From Ktedonobacterales bacterium (GTDB taxonomy: Bacteria; Chloroflexota; Ktedonobacteria; Ktedonobacterales; DATBGS01): a stretch of DNA of 64,000 nt. This document shows, in pieces, positions 51,255 through 58,338 of this stretch. Within the stretch, counting starts at the first letter, position 1. Every line of letters begins with the position of its first letter. A program made the translations under genes and the position numbers. The stretch is from NCBI GenBank assembly GCA_036557285.1, contig DATBHW010000012.1:62001-126000 (forward strand), given 5' to 3'. The notes under the pieces are model-generated. The model was not told the origin of the DNA. It ran no database searches and was given only the letters and a program-made list of their open reading frames with translations.

Positions 51255-51581
51255 ATGCCAGAAGATGAGGAAGGTCGTATTCACGAAGGTCTGGGGGAAC
51301 CGGGGGTTCCAGAGGCCAGCGCGCCCCAAAAAGGGGGATGGCGCAGCGTCTTCAAGGGGGTGCTGTATGGCATGGCGTCACACGGGCAGGTGACGGCTAC
51401 CCTGCGCACGCGCATGTACATGGAACATCTCTTTATGTTCATCACGCTGGGCGATATGCTGGGTATCCCGGTGCTGCCCCCCTATTATTCGCTGCAACTG
51501 CTCCCTTACGCTGTCCCCAATGTCGAAAGTTGGAAGCAGCGGGTGTTCCGTGAGCGAGACTTCACGGACGCCATTTATTAA
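51255..51581 (+). CDS. Small protein with hydrophobic segment, paralogue of the one at 55235-55585
   Basis: A 108-residue protein with AAGGAG upstream. The first half is charged and soluble; the second half has MEHLFMFITLGDMLGIPVLP then SLQLLPYAVPNVESWKQR, a hydrophobic segment with a conserved Leu-Gly-Asp/Glu and Leu-Leu-Pro-Tyr. The same pattern occurs in the minus-strand gene at 55235. It may be a membrane anchor or a client of the ArsA-like ATPases next door (33 bases downstream). I do not recognise the family. Confidence 0.75.
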   Translation: MPEDEEGRIHEGLGEPGVPEASAPQKGGWRSVFKGVLYGMASHGQVTATLRTRMYMEHLFMFITLGDMLGIPVLPPYYSLQLLPYAVPNVESWKQRVFRERDFTDAIY

Positions 51582-51614
51582 AGACTGATCACCATTGCTA
51601 GTCAGGAGGCTCTC

Positions 51615-52634
51615 ATGGCCGAGTTGATTGGGGCTGGAGGGCTGAGCAAGTTTTTCCGGCAGCATGGGACGCCGGAGATCGTGATTTTTGCTGGCAAAGG
51701 CGGGCTGGGCAAGACGACATCGAGCGCCAGCCTGGCCTATCATATGGCGCAGAGCGAGGGGAAACGGACCCTCTGCTTCAGCACTGATCCGCAGGCTTCG
51801 CTCTCCGATATTTTCGAGCATGACTTTTATGGCAAGGGGGTGATTGAACTCCTGCCCAGGCTGCATGTGGTGGAGATTGATGCTGACCGGCGGGTTGCCG
51901 ATTACCAGGCCCAGGTCAGGCGGAAGATCATGGATATGTATGGCCTGGACGCGGTACCCAAAGAGATTGACGAGTACATTGATTCAACGTCTGCCGAGCC
52001 AGCCATGTACGAATCGGCAACGTATGATGCGATGGCGGAACTGGTGGCTCAGCGCGATTGCGATCTCTATGTCTTTGATATGCCCCCCTTTGGGCATGGC
52101 GTGCGCATGGTGGCGATGGCCGACATTCTCTCGCGCTGGGTGGATAAGATCACGGAGGCGCGCACCAAAGTTGCCGAATATGACGCGGTGGCGGCTTCGC
52201 TCAAGGGGGCCAAAGCCACCGAAGATATGGTGCTGAAAGAGCTTACGACGATCCGCTCCAAAATCAAGACGTTCACCGATATGATTACGGATCGCCAGCG
52301 AACGGCCTTTTTCATGGTGCTGATTCCTGAGCGGATGGCGATTCTGGATACTGAGCGGGCGCTCCAGATGTTCAGAGACCTGGGCATTACGCTTTCCGGC
52401 CTGGTCGTCAATCAGGTCTATCCGGTGGAGATGCTTGACACTGCCGGGCTGAGTGACTTCACGCGCAAGCGTATCCTGATGCAGCAGCAGTATGTCCAGC
52501 AGATTCAGCGGGTATTCGGCGATACGGTGGTGGCGACGATGCCGATGTTCCCACGAGAACCCAAGGGATTGACGATGCTTGAGGAAGTGGCGGGGTATCT
52601 CATGGGCAAGCAGACGCCAGGGGGAACGGTCTGA
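51615..52634 (+). CDS. ArsA/GET3-like ATPase, first of a tandem pair
   Basis: A 339-residue SIMIBI-class P-loop protein with AGGAGG before the ATG. The deviant Walker A GKGGLGKT is at 27-34, the switch region reads FSTDPQASLSDIF, and the second switch DMPPFGHGVRMV replaces the DTAPTGHT of ArsA/GET3. Helical sections between 100 and 250 fit the client-binding part. Lacks the metal-binding Cys triad of arsenite ArsA. It overlaps the second ATPase gene by one base (TGATG), so a heterodimer is likely, as in the two halves of ArsA. Client unknown. Confidence 0.9.
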   Translation: MAELIGAGGLSKFFRQHGTPEIVIFAGKGGLGKTTSSASLAYHMAQSEGKRTLCFSTDPQASLSDIFEHDFYGKGVIELLPRLHVVEIDADRRVADYQAQVRRKIMDMYGLDAVPKEIDEYIDSTSAEPAMYESATYDAMAELVAQRDCDLYVFDMPPFGHGVRMVAMADILSRWVDKITEARTKVAEYDAVAASLKGAKATEDMVLKELTTIRSKIKTFTDMITDRQRTAFFMVLIPERMAILDTERALQMFRDLGITLSGLVVNQVYPVEMLDTAGLSDFTRKRILMQQQYVQQIQRVFGDTVVATMPMFPREPKGLTMLEEVAGYLMGKQTPGGTV

Positions 52635-53659
52635 TGCAACACACACTCACACAGTTGCTCGACGAGAAACCAGGGCTGCGGTTTATCTTCACTGGCGGCA
52701 AGGGTGGGGTGGGTAAGACGGTGAGCGCCGCCGCGATTGCTATCAGATTTGCCGAACAAGGCAAGCGCGCGCTGCTGGCGTCGCTCAATCCGGTGCATTC
52801 GCTCAGCAGCGTCTTTGGGCAGCCCCTTTCCGGTGGCTCGGTGGCTCCGGTGAAGGGCGTTTCTGGCCTCTTCGCGGTTGAGGTGGAGACGCATGAAGTG
52901 GTGGGTCGCTATCGGGAGAATATTGGGCGTCGGGTGCGGGAGTTCTTGAAGTGGGCCGATATTCCCATAGACGCGAAGCCGTTTGTGGATATTGCTGTGA
53001 CGAATCCGGCGTTCGAGGAGAGCGCGATGTTTGATAAGATGATGGACATCATGTTGGGCGAGCGCGGCAATTATGATGTCATCGTCTTTGATACCGCCGC
53101 CGTCGCCAACGCGGTCCGGCTGATTGGCCTCAGCAAGATTTATGGCCTCTGGCTGGGACGGATGATCGAGAGCCGCAAGCAAGCTCTTTCGCTGCGGGTG
53201 CAGCTTTCGTTCCGCAAGGAGCGTGTGATGGATGAGGTTAAGAAAGACCCGCTGATGGCTGACCTGATCAATATGAACGAGCGCTTCTTGCAGGTGAAGG
53301 ATTTGCTGATTGACCCGGAGCAGACGGCCTTCTTCTTTGTGACGCTGCCGCTGGCGCTGCCTATCGCGGTGGTCAAGCGTTTTATCGGCATGGTGCGCGA
53401 GTATAACATTCCAGTGGGTGGTGTGCTGGTCAACGAGGTGCTTCCGACGGATGTGGTGAGCAGGCATCCAGATGAGACGTACTTGCAGAATAAGTATCAA
53501 GAGCAGCTTGGATATATGCGCGCCATCAAGAACGATCTTGGCGAACTGGTGTGCGGGTTTATCCCGTTGTATGACGGCGAAGTGGTCGGCCTGGAGATCG
53601 TGCGGGTTGTCGCTGGCGATCTGCTGAAGTCCGAGCCGACGTATTGGAGCAGCCTATGA
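52634..53659 (+). CDS. ArsA/GET3-like ATPase, second of the pair with altered switch regions
   Basis: A 341-residue homologue of the gene before it. Walker A GGKGGVGKT is at 21-29, but switch I reads ASLNPVHSLSSVFG (Asp changed to Asn) and switch II reads DTAAVANAVRLIG, without the usual Gly-His. ATP hydrolysis may be impaired, leaving a regulatory half. The C-terminal part (LNEVLPTDVVSRHPDETY-type region) resembles the ArsA/GET3 end. Start ATG 52634 overlaps the previous stop, and its own stop overlaps the next ATG (ATGA at 53656). Confidence 0.9.
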   Translation: MQHTLTQLLDEKPGLRFIFTGGKGGVGKTVSAAAIAIRFAEQGKRALLASLNPVHSLSSVFGQPLSGGSVAPVKGVSGLFAVEVETHEVVGRYRENIGRRVREFLKWADIPIDAKPFVDIAVTNPAFEESAMFDKMMDIMLGERGNYDVIVFDTAAVANAVRLIGLSKIYGLWLGRMIESRKQALSLRVQLSFRKERVMDEVKKDPLMADLINMNERFLQVKDLLIDPEQTAFFFVTLPLALPIAVVKRFIGMVREYNIPVGGVLVNEVLPTDVVSRHPDETYLQNKYQEQLGYMRAIKNDLGELVCGFIPLYDGEVVGLEIVRVVAGDLLKSEPTYWSSL

Positions 53660-54141
53660 ACCAGCATCTTGTGGCGGCAGGGAACTATGTGCTGGGTACG
53701 AGCAATTTTTTGATTTTGAACTTGCCGCAGGGTTGGCGGCTCTTTACCGGCTTGCATCCCGCCGAGGTGGATAACAGTACCCAGGTGCTGGATACGCGCT
53801 GGGTGACGAATGGCCGCGCGAGCTATTTGTTACACAGCGGAGCGCCAGGCGGAAAGGTCGAGCTGGCCGTTCGCGTGGGCCAGGGTGAAGTGAGTCGCTG
53901 GCTGAACCCGCTGCGCCAGGATGGCGCTGCCAGCCAGATGCTGGTGGGTCGGCACCAGGCGTTTTATCGTCTGCGCCAACGCGGGCAACCCTGGCTGAGC
54001 CGCAGCCGGGGGGATACGCTGGAGATGGCGCTCTACTGCGATACGACCAGAAGGACGCTGGCGTTGGAGTTCAGCGGGCCAGAGCGCGAAGAGGACCGTC
54101 ACGCGCTGCTGGAGGCGCTCGGCGATTCACGCTGCCATTGA
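53656..54141 (+). CDS. Unknown protein coupled to the ArsA-like pair
   Basis: A 161-residue protein whose ATG (53656) overlaps the stop of the second ATPase gene by four bases, so it is translated with it. Beta-rich with GNYVLGTSNFLILNLPQGWR, ASYLLHSGAPGGKVELAVRV and GDTLEMALYCDTTRRTLALE; no signal peptide, membrane helix or conserved Cys set. It may be a co-chaperone or an adaptor of the ATPases. Not recognised. Confidence 0.75.
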   Translation: MNQHLVAAGNYVLGTSNFLILNLPQGWRLFTGLHPAEVDNSTQVLDTRWVTNGRASYLLHSGAPGGKVELAVRVGQGEVSRWLNPLRQDGAASQMLVGRHQAFYRLRQRGQPWLSRSRGDTLEMALYCDTTRRTLALEFSGPEREEDRHALLEALGDSRCH

Positions 54142-54154
54142 GGGCGCTGGCGCG

Positions 54155-54808
54155 CTATGAGCGTTTTGTGATGGCCTCGGCGAGTTTGCGCACAGCGGCA
54201 AAGGTGTTTTCTGCGGCCAGAACGGCAGGCGCGGGCGAGAGACTCAGCAGGAGATGCGGCGAAGAGGCGCTGATGGAGAGGCGGATCATCTGCGATTGCC
54301 ATTCATGCAGCAGAGGCGTCAGGGTGGCTACCAGGCGGGCGGCTCCAGCCTGATAGTGGAGCGTATAGCCGTTGATGGTGGTTTGTTCCCAGCCAGGTTC
54401 GGTAATGCGAGGCCGGACATCGCGCTCTGGCTTCGATTGCGAACGATGGGCCTCCAATTCCACGCCCGCTTTGGGCGCTGAGCGCAGTTCCAGACGGATG
54501 ACGAGCAGGTCGCGCCGACCACGCAGCAGGTTGACAAGCCAGATGAGCGCCAGTTCGCGCGACTCCAGCACAATCACGGCGGCAAGTTTCCCGATGGGGG
54601 CAGCCGCGCGTTGGCCGACAAATTGAAAGATGGAGGCGTTCACCCAGCGGCCAGAGAGGTCTTCTGCCTCCATTGCCAGCAACCGTTCGCGCAGCGTGCG
54701 CGCCAGGCGTATCCCGCGCGCGCGGTTCAACCAGACGCCCACAAAATACCAGGCGCCGAGGAAGACGCAGAGTGCAATCAGCACCGGAAGAACGTAGTCT
54801 GGTGGCAT
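54155..54808 (-). CDS. Membrane-anchored protein of unknown function
   Basis: A 217-residue protein. ATG 54808 (PPDYVLPVLIALCVFLGAWY) is chosen because GGAG lies nine bases upstream; starts at 54823 or 54829 have none. A single N-terminal membrane helix is followed by Arg-rich and beta-rich soluble parts (WVNASIFQFVGQRAAAPIGK, VIVLESRELALIWLVNLLRG, HYQAGAARLVATLTPLLHEW). It faces the opposite way to the neighbouring ArsD-like gene, with only 13 bases between the two starts. Not recognised. Confidence 0.75.
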   Translation of the reverse strand: MPPDYVLPVLIALCVFLGAWYFVGVWLNRARGIRLARTLRERLLAMEAEDLSGRWVNASIFQFVGQRAAAPIGKLAAVIVLESRELALIWLVNLLRGRRDLLVIRLELRSAPKAGVELEAHRSQSKPERDVRPRITEPGWEQTTINGYTLHYQAGAARLVATLTPLLHEWQSQMIRLSISASSPHLLLSLSPAPAVLAAENTFAAVRKLAEAITKRS

Positions 54809-54821
54809 AAGGAGATGCTCC
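54809..54821. promoter_or_regulatory. Shared palindromic ribosome-binding site for two divergent genes
   Basis: The 13 bases between the divergent starts read AAGGAGATGCTCC. On the + strand AAGGAG serves ATG 54822; on the - strand GGAG serves ATG 54808. GGAGATGCTCC is nearly palindromic, so one short sequence gives both genes a ribosome site. Promoters must then lie inside the opposite coding regions, giving overlapping 5' transcripts. Confidence 0.6.
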
Positions 54822-55208
54822 ATGAACACAAAAGAACTTCAACGGCCAATCAAGGTTGAGATGGTGGGCCTGCTGCCCACCCTGTTTAGCATGTGCGCAA
54901 GCTGTTGTACAACGGATACGATGGGCGCCTGTGGGATCGATCTTGCTGCTCAGCAAATGCGCGATTACCCGCCAGAAGTGGTTGAGACCAACCAGCGAGC
55001 CGCCGAACTTTACACCAGGCTGCTCAGGGATTATCAGGGTCTGGTGGTTCCGCTGGCAGTCAGCACGACTTCACCGCGCGGCCTCTGGCTTTCTCTGCGC
55101 CATCGGCTCTCATCCGATCTTGCGATTGTGGTCAACAACCGCCGGGTGGTAGCCAATCATGGCGATTACGCCGAACTGCAAGCCGTTATCGAGCAAGAGA
55201 TGGGATGA
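54822..55208 (+). CDS. Cys-rich small protein, ArsD- or thioredoxin-like
   Basis: A 128-residue protein with AAGGAG before the ATG. Cysteines cluster as MCASCCTTDTMGACG (Cys25, 28, 29, 37), recalling the arsenite-chaperone ArsD and thioredoxin-fold metal carriers; the rest (ELYTRLLRDYQGLVVPLAVS, LAIVVNNRRVVANHG) fits an alpha/beta thioredoxin fold. Next to ArsA-like ATPases, a role in handing a metal or a thiol client to them is an attractive inference. No ars operon genes (arsR, arsB, arsC) are present. Confidence 0.7.
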   Translation: MNTKELQRPIKVEMVGLLPTLFSMCASCCTTDTMGACGIDLAAQQMRDYPPEVVETNQRAAELYTRLLRDYQGLVVPLAVSTTSPRGLWLSLRHRLSSDLAIVVNNRRVVANHGDYAELQAVIEQEMG

Positions 55209-55234
55209 ATAGCGGCGCTGCGAGCGATGCGTCG

Positions 55235-55585
55235 CTAATGAATTTCAGGTACCTCTTCAATAATATCTACTTCAGTGAGCTGGCGGTGTTTCCATTGATC
55301 CAGTTCTGGCAAGAGATAGGGCAGTAAGCGCAGCGTGATGACAGAAGTCATCAGAGGAAGGCCCAGGAGTTCGCCGACAATGACCAGATTCACGGCGTCG
55401 CTGTAGCGGGCTTTCTCTTTTTGGAGTTCGTGGAACATCTCAAAGTAGAAGAAACCCCAGAGGAATTGGCGCGCTCCTTGCCCGGCCCGCCGGAGTTGGC
55501 TGCCCAGCGATCTGGTCCAATGTGTTTCGCGCGCTGGTTGGCTGGCTTCACTTGTATCTGGGGGACGTGAGGATGTATCCTCCAT
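55235..55585 (-). CDS. Small protein with hydrophobic segment, paralogue of the one at 51255-51581
   Basis: A 116-residue protein; ATG 55585 with AAAGGAGG some 13 bases upstream. Charged N-terminus, then a hydrophobic segment AVNLVIVGELLGLPLMTSVI followed by TLRLLPYLLPELDQWKHRQL, matching the 51255 gene in the Leu-Gly-Glu/Asp, Leu-Leu-Pro-Tyr and Trp-Lys positions. It is convergent with the Cys-rich gene. The two paralogues frame the ArsA-like cluster. Confidence 0.75.
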   Translation of the reverse strand: MEDTSSRPPDTSEASQPARETHWTRSLGSQLRRAGQGARQFLWGFFYFEMFHELQKEKARYSDAVNLVIVGELLGLPLMTSVITLRLLPYLLPELDQWKHRQLTEVDIIEEVPEIH

Positions 55586-55903
55586 AGGCTATCTCATGCC
55601 TCCTTTCCTTCCAGACATAAAAAGGCGAGCGCCCGTGTGACTTGAGAGAGGATGCAGCTATAGTATAGCAGCGCCGTTTGCTGTTTGCAAGAGGCGGCTG
55701 GCGGCGTCAAGTTCCACCACCTATCGGGGGTTGCCACTTGTAGCGCCGCCATCTTGGCGGCTCAACGCTGGCCTGTTGGCGCCGTGGCCCGCAGGGCGAG
55801 CGTTCGCCCTGGCGCAGCGTTGGCCGCCTGGAAGGCGGCGCTACAAGTACCTTGCCTCGCTTGCCAACACCTCATTTTTGCTAGAACCGCGGCGTCACAG
55901 CCT
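55586..55903. repeat. Gene-free stretch with a palindromic repeat copy (arms at 55735 and 55834)
   Basis: CACTTGTAGCGCCGCC at 55735-55750 pairs with the complementary arm at 55834-55849. After it, GCCAACACCTCA and TAGAACC recur as at 48.89 kb. The rest of the stretch is the leader of the minus-strand small-protein gene and the end of the WD40 gene; nothing else is seen. Confidence 0.75.
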
Positions 55904-57082
55904 TTACTCTGGCCGCCAGATTTGTACGGTGTTATCGCCACCGCCGGAGGCGATGTGTGTGCCATCAGGGGACCAGGCGACGGCAAACACTAAAGCGTGA
56001 TGGTTGCTATAGCGTAATAGCTGGCGGGCGCTGCGCGCGTCCCACACCTGTGCGGTTTTATCGCCAGCAGAGACGATGCGCTGGCCGTCAGGGGACCAGG
56101 AAAGCGACCAGACCGCATCGGTATGCCCATGATAGATTAACTGCTGCCTGCCGGTGATGGGATCCCATACGTGTACGGTTTTATCGAAGGCACCTGAAGC
56201 AACCCGCTGCCCATCAGGGGACCAGGCGACGGAGTGGACTTCGTTGGAATGGCCCTGGTAGATGAGGAGGGTTTTTGCTGTGGCGGCGTCCCACACCTGC
56301 ACCGTCGTATCCTCGCTTCCAGAGGCGATATGAGCGCCGCCTGGCGCCCATGCCAGGGTGTCTATGCCGCTGGTATGCCCCGCGTAGATGGCAAGCACCT
56401 TGCCGGTAGCGGCTTCCCACACCACGACTTGCTGGCTTGCTCCGCCAGAAGCAATACGGTAGGATTGCTGTATACCCTGCTTGATTACCGCCGGCGACCA
56501 GCCAACTGCGCCGAGCCAGCCTGTTGAGTCACGATAGAACGCCAGCGTCTTGCCGCTGGCGGCCTCCCAGACTCGTACTGTCTGATCGTTGCTGACTGAA
56601 GCGATCTGTGTGCCATCGGGCGACCAGGCAATCGCGTCCACTGCTGCTGTGTGGCCGCGATACGTCGCCAACGTCTTGCCGCTGGCGGCCTCCCAGACCT
56701 GGATAATCGTGCTTCCGGCTGAAGCCAGGCGCTGGTTGTCGGGGGACCACGCGACGTTCGTTACAATCGAAGAATGGCCCCGATAAATGAGGAGGGGAGT
56801 AGTTGTCGGTACCGCTGATGTTGCCTGGCCGTTCGCGGTGGGCTGATGTGGGCGCTGAGCGGTTAGTTTCAGCGCCAGCCAGACGCTGGCTCCGCCCACA
56901 GCCAGCCCGACCAGGCCCATCCCGGCGAGCAGTTTGCGCCGCGAGATGCCTGGCGGGGAAGGCGCGCCAGGGTGGTCAGAAGCCTCCTGGTGGGCAGTTT
57001 CAGCCTGCCAGCCACAGCGGACACAGGCGGGCGCTGAATCTGGCAGCGGCTCGCCGCAGGTGGGGCATACGCCTGATTGCAT
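55904..57082 (-). CDS. WD40 beta-propeller protein with N-terminal zinc ribbon and Tat-like anchor
   Basis: A 392-residue protein. It begins with a zinc ribbon (Cys6, 9, 20, 23), then a linker, SRRKLLAGMGLVGLAVGGAS (twin Arg followed by a membrane helix, Tat-signal-like), a Thr/Pro-rich spacer, and seven WD40 blades with GHSSIVTNVAWSPDNQRLAS-type units and GH...W ends. The third and seventh blades lack the usual GH. A scaffold on the outside of the membrane is likely if the twin-Arg segment exports it, but the ribbon ahead of it argues for an anchored cytoplasmic head. Partner unknown. Confidence 0.8.
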   Translation of the reverse strand: MQSGVCPTCGEPLPDSAPACVRCGWQAETAHQEASDHPGAPSPPGISRRKLLAGMGLVGLAVGGASVWLALKLTAQRPHQPTANGQATSAVPTTTPLLIYRGHSSIVTNVAWSPDNQRLASAGSTIIQVWEAASGKTLATYRGHTAAVDAIAWSPDGTQIASVSNDQTVRVWEAASGKTLAFYRDSTGWLGAVGWSPAVIKQGIQQSYRIASGGASQQVVVWEAATGKVLAIYAGHTSGIDTLAWAPGGAHIASGSEDTTVQVWDAATAKTLLIYQGHSNEVHSVAWSPDGQRVASGAFDKTVHVWDPITGRQQLIYHGHTDAVWSLSWSPDGQRIVSAGDKTAQVWDARSARQLLRYSNHHALVFAVAWSPDGTHIASGGGDNTVQIWRPE

Positions 57083-57181
57083 GAGGCTTCCTCGCTTTTT
57101 TGTCCATCATGTGGTATATTATAGGTGTTCGTGCAAGACCAGCGCGGACACCATCTTTTTCTCCACGTCTGGAGGATCCCT

Positions 57182-57550
57182 GGGGATGCTGGGTTTCGAC
57201 AGGTAGGTGTGGGGGAAGATTGCAGGCCGAGGTGCCGGTACGCACTCTCGTTAAACAACCGGCGAACGAATAGCTGCCAAAAAGCAGCCTTCCCTCGCTC
57301 TCGCTGCCTAATCCACAGTGAGGCGACGTCGTCCCGACCTCACCCCGGCGGGTCGGTTCAGCGGCGTCATACAGTCGGGGTGCGATGACGCGGACCGCCT
57401 TCTAAGCGTTATCTAAGACCAGAAGGCAAGCGCATAGGAACCCGGTCGGTGGGGGTCCAAAGCGCCAACTCAAAACGCCGACTATGCCTGTAGTACATCT
57501 TCTTTTTCGCTTACGTGGACGGGGAGTTCGACTCTCCCCCATCTCCACCA
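57182..57550 (+). ncRNA. ssrA: Transfer-messenger RNA (tmRNA)
   Basis: The 5' end GGGGATGCTGGGTTTCGACA and the 3' end GGGGAGTTCGACTCTCCCCC followed by CATCTCCACCA form the tRNA-like part: GGGGATG at 57182-57188 pairs with CATCTCC (57540-57546), and CCA is encoded. The tag frame ends in GCT-CTC-GCT-GCC-TAA (Ala-Leu-Ala-Ala), preceded by a frame reading KKQPSLALAA; the resume codon is not certain. It rescues stalled ribosomes and tags their products for proteolysis. Length 369 is normal. Confidence 0.93.
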
Positions 57551-57552
57551 GC

Positions 57553-57584
57553 GAGGCCAGTCCTGGACTGGCCTCAGCTTTTTC
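57553..57584 (+). terminator. Intrinsic terminator of ssrA
   Basis: GAGGCCAGT and ACTGGCCTC form a 9-base stem with a 5-base loop (57553-57575), then AGCTTTTTCT. A typical rho-independent terminator two bases after the encoded CCA. Confidence 0.85.
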
Positions 57585-57741
57585 TCATCTGGCTCTCTGA
57601 CCCCCGTTTTGACCCTCTTTTCCGCGAGCACATCCTTGTCTAGTACGCGTGTTCTAAGATGGCGAGGCAGACTACGTCTGGGCTCTTTGCTCCTATAAGG
57701 AAGGATGATCGCGTGCTCTGTTTGATGCAGGTCGGGGTTCC

Positions 57742-57893
57742 CTCCCCCATCAGCGGCCTGATGCCGCCCTGGAATATGTGACGGACACGAGGCGTCTGCG
57801 CCTCTGGGTGGGATGGGACCAGGCACAGATGACGGGCGCGGCGCTGGCGGTGAAGCTGCGGGCCTACGTCCGTTATACCCGCTCGTGTACTAC
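57742..57893 (+). pseudogene. Remnant resembling a replication-relaxation family protein
   Basis: A 50-codon stretch with no start reads HQRPDAALEYVTDTRRLRLW, then DQAQMTGAALAVKLRAYVRY, like the Pro-Asp-Ala ... Lys-Leu-Arg-x-Tyr segment of replication-relaxation proteins of plasmids and integrative elements. Neither end is present and the frame closes soon after. It lies about 190 bases downstream of the tmRNA 3' end, a common integration site, so it probably marks an old integrated element. Recognition rests on one short segment. Confidence 0.5.
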
Positions 57894-58338
57894 ATCAAGT
57901 TGGCAAATTTGTAGTTGGTGCTTGATTCTCTTTCCGGGTCACCGTTGGATGAACAGAAAAATTTATTCTTATTGCATAGTCCTATTGCACTGCTTCCCAA
58001 TCAGTGCTACTATAGCGGCGACTAAAAGTGCCCTCAGTAACTGATGCCAATCATCCGAGTCTGATATTCATACCTGATTCGCTTATCACCATTTCTTTTA
58101 CCCAGTGTCTGATCGAGTAATATTGGAAGAGATCGTGCTTCTATTCACATTTTTGTTCGACTCATCGCCTGAATCTTGAAGAGTTTATCCTGATCTGCCT
58201 ACCCGGCGTCCTGTGGCTGGGTTTTTCGCGCCGGTTGGCATTCGTGCTGTAGTGGGTGGAGCAGTCTGTTCGACATTCTGCCTCCATGGTTTCCGAAAGG
58301 GCGGAAGGCAACTTCATCTCAGCGATAAGAGGGCGAAT
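57894..58338. other. AT-richer gene-free stretch upstream of the CHAT gene
   Basis: No gene recognised. The stretch is clearly less GC-rich than most of the window. An in-frame ATG at 58213 would lengthen the CHAT protein by 42 residues, but those look non-conserved. The promoter of the CHAT gene must lie here; no clear hexamer pair is seen. Confidence 0.5.

Noticed and set aside
51615-53659. Arsenite resistance (ars) operon
   Set aside because: The ATPases lack the metal-binding Cys triad, and arsB, arsC and arsR are absent, so the ArsA likeness is structural rather than functional evidence.
57125-57826. Small open frames across and after the tmRNA gene on both strands
   Set aside because: They overlap the structured RNA and its terminator. 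Only the replication-relaxation-like stretch at 57742-57893 shows residues worth noting.
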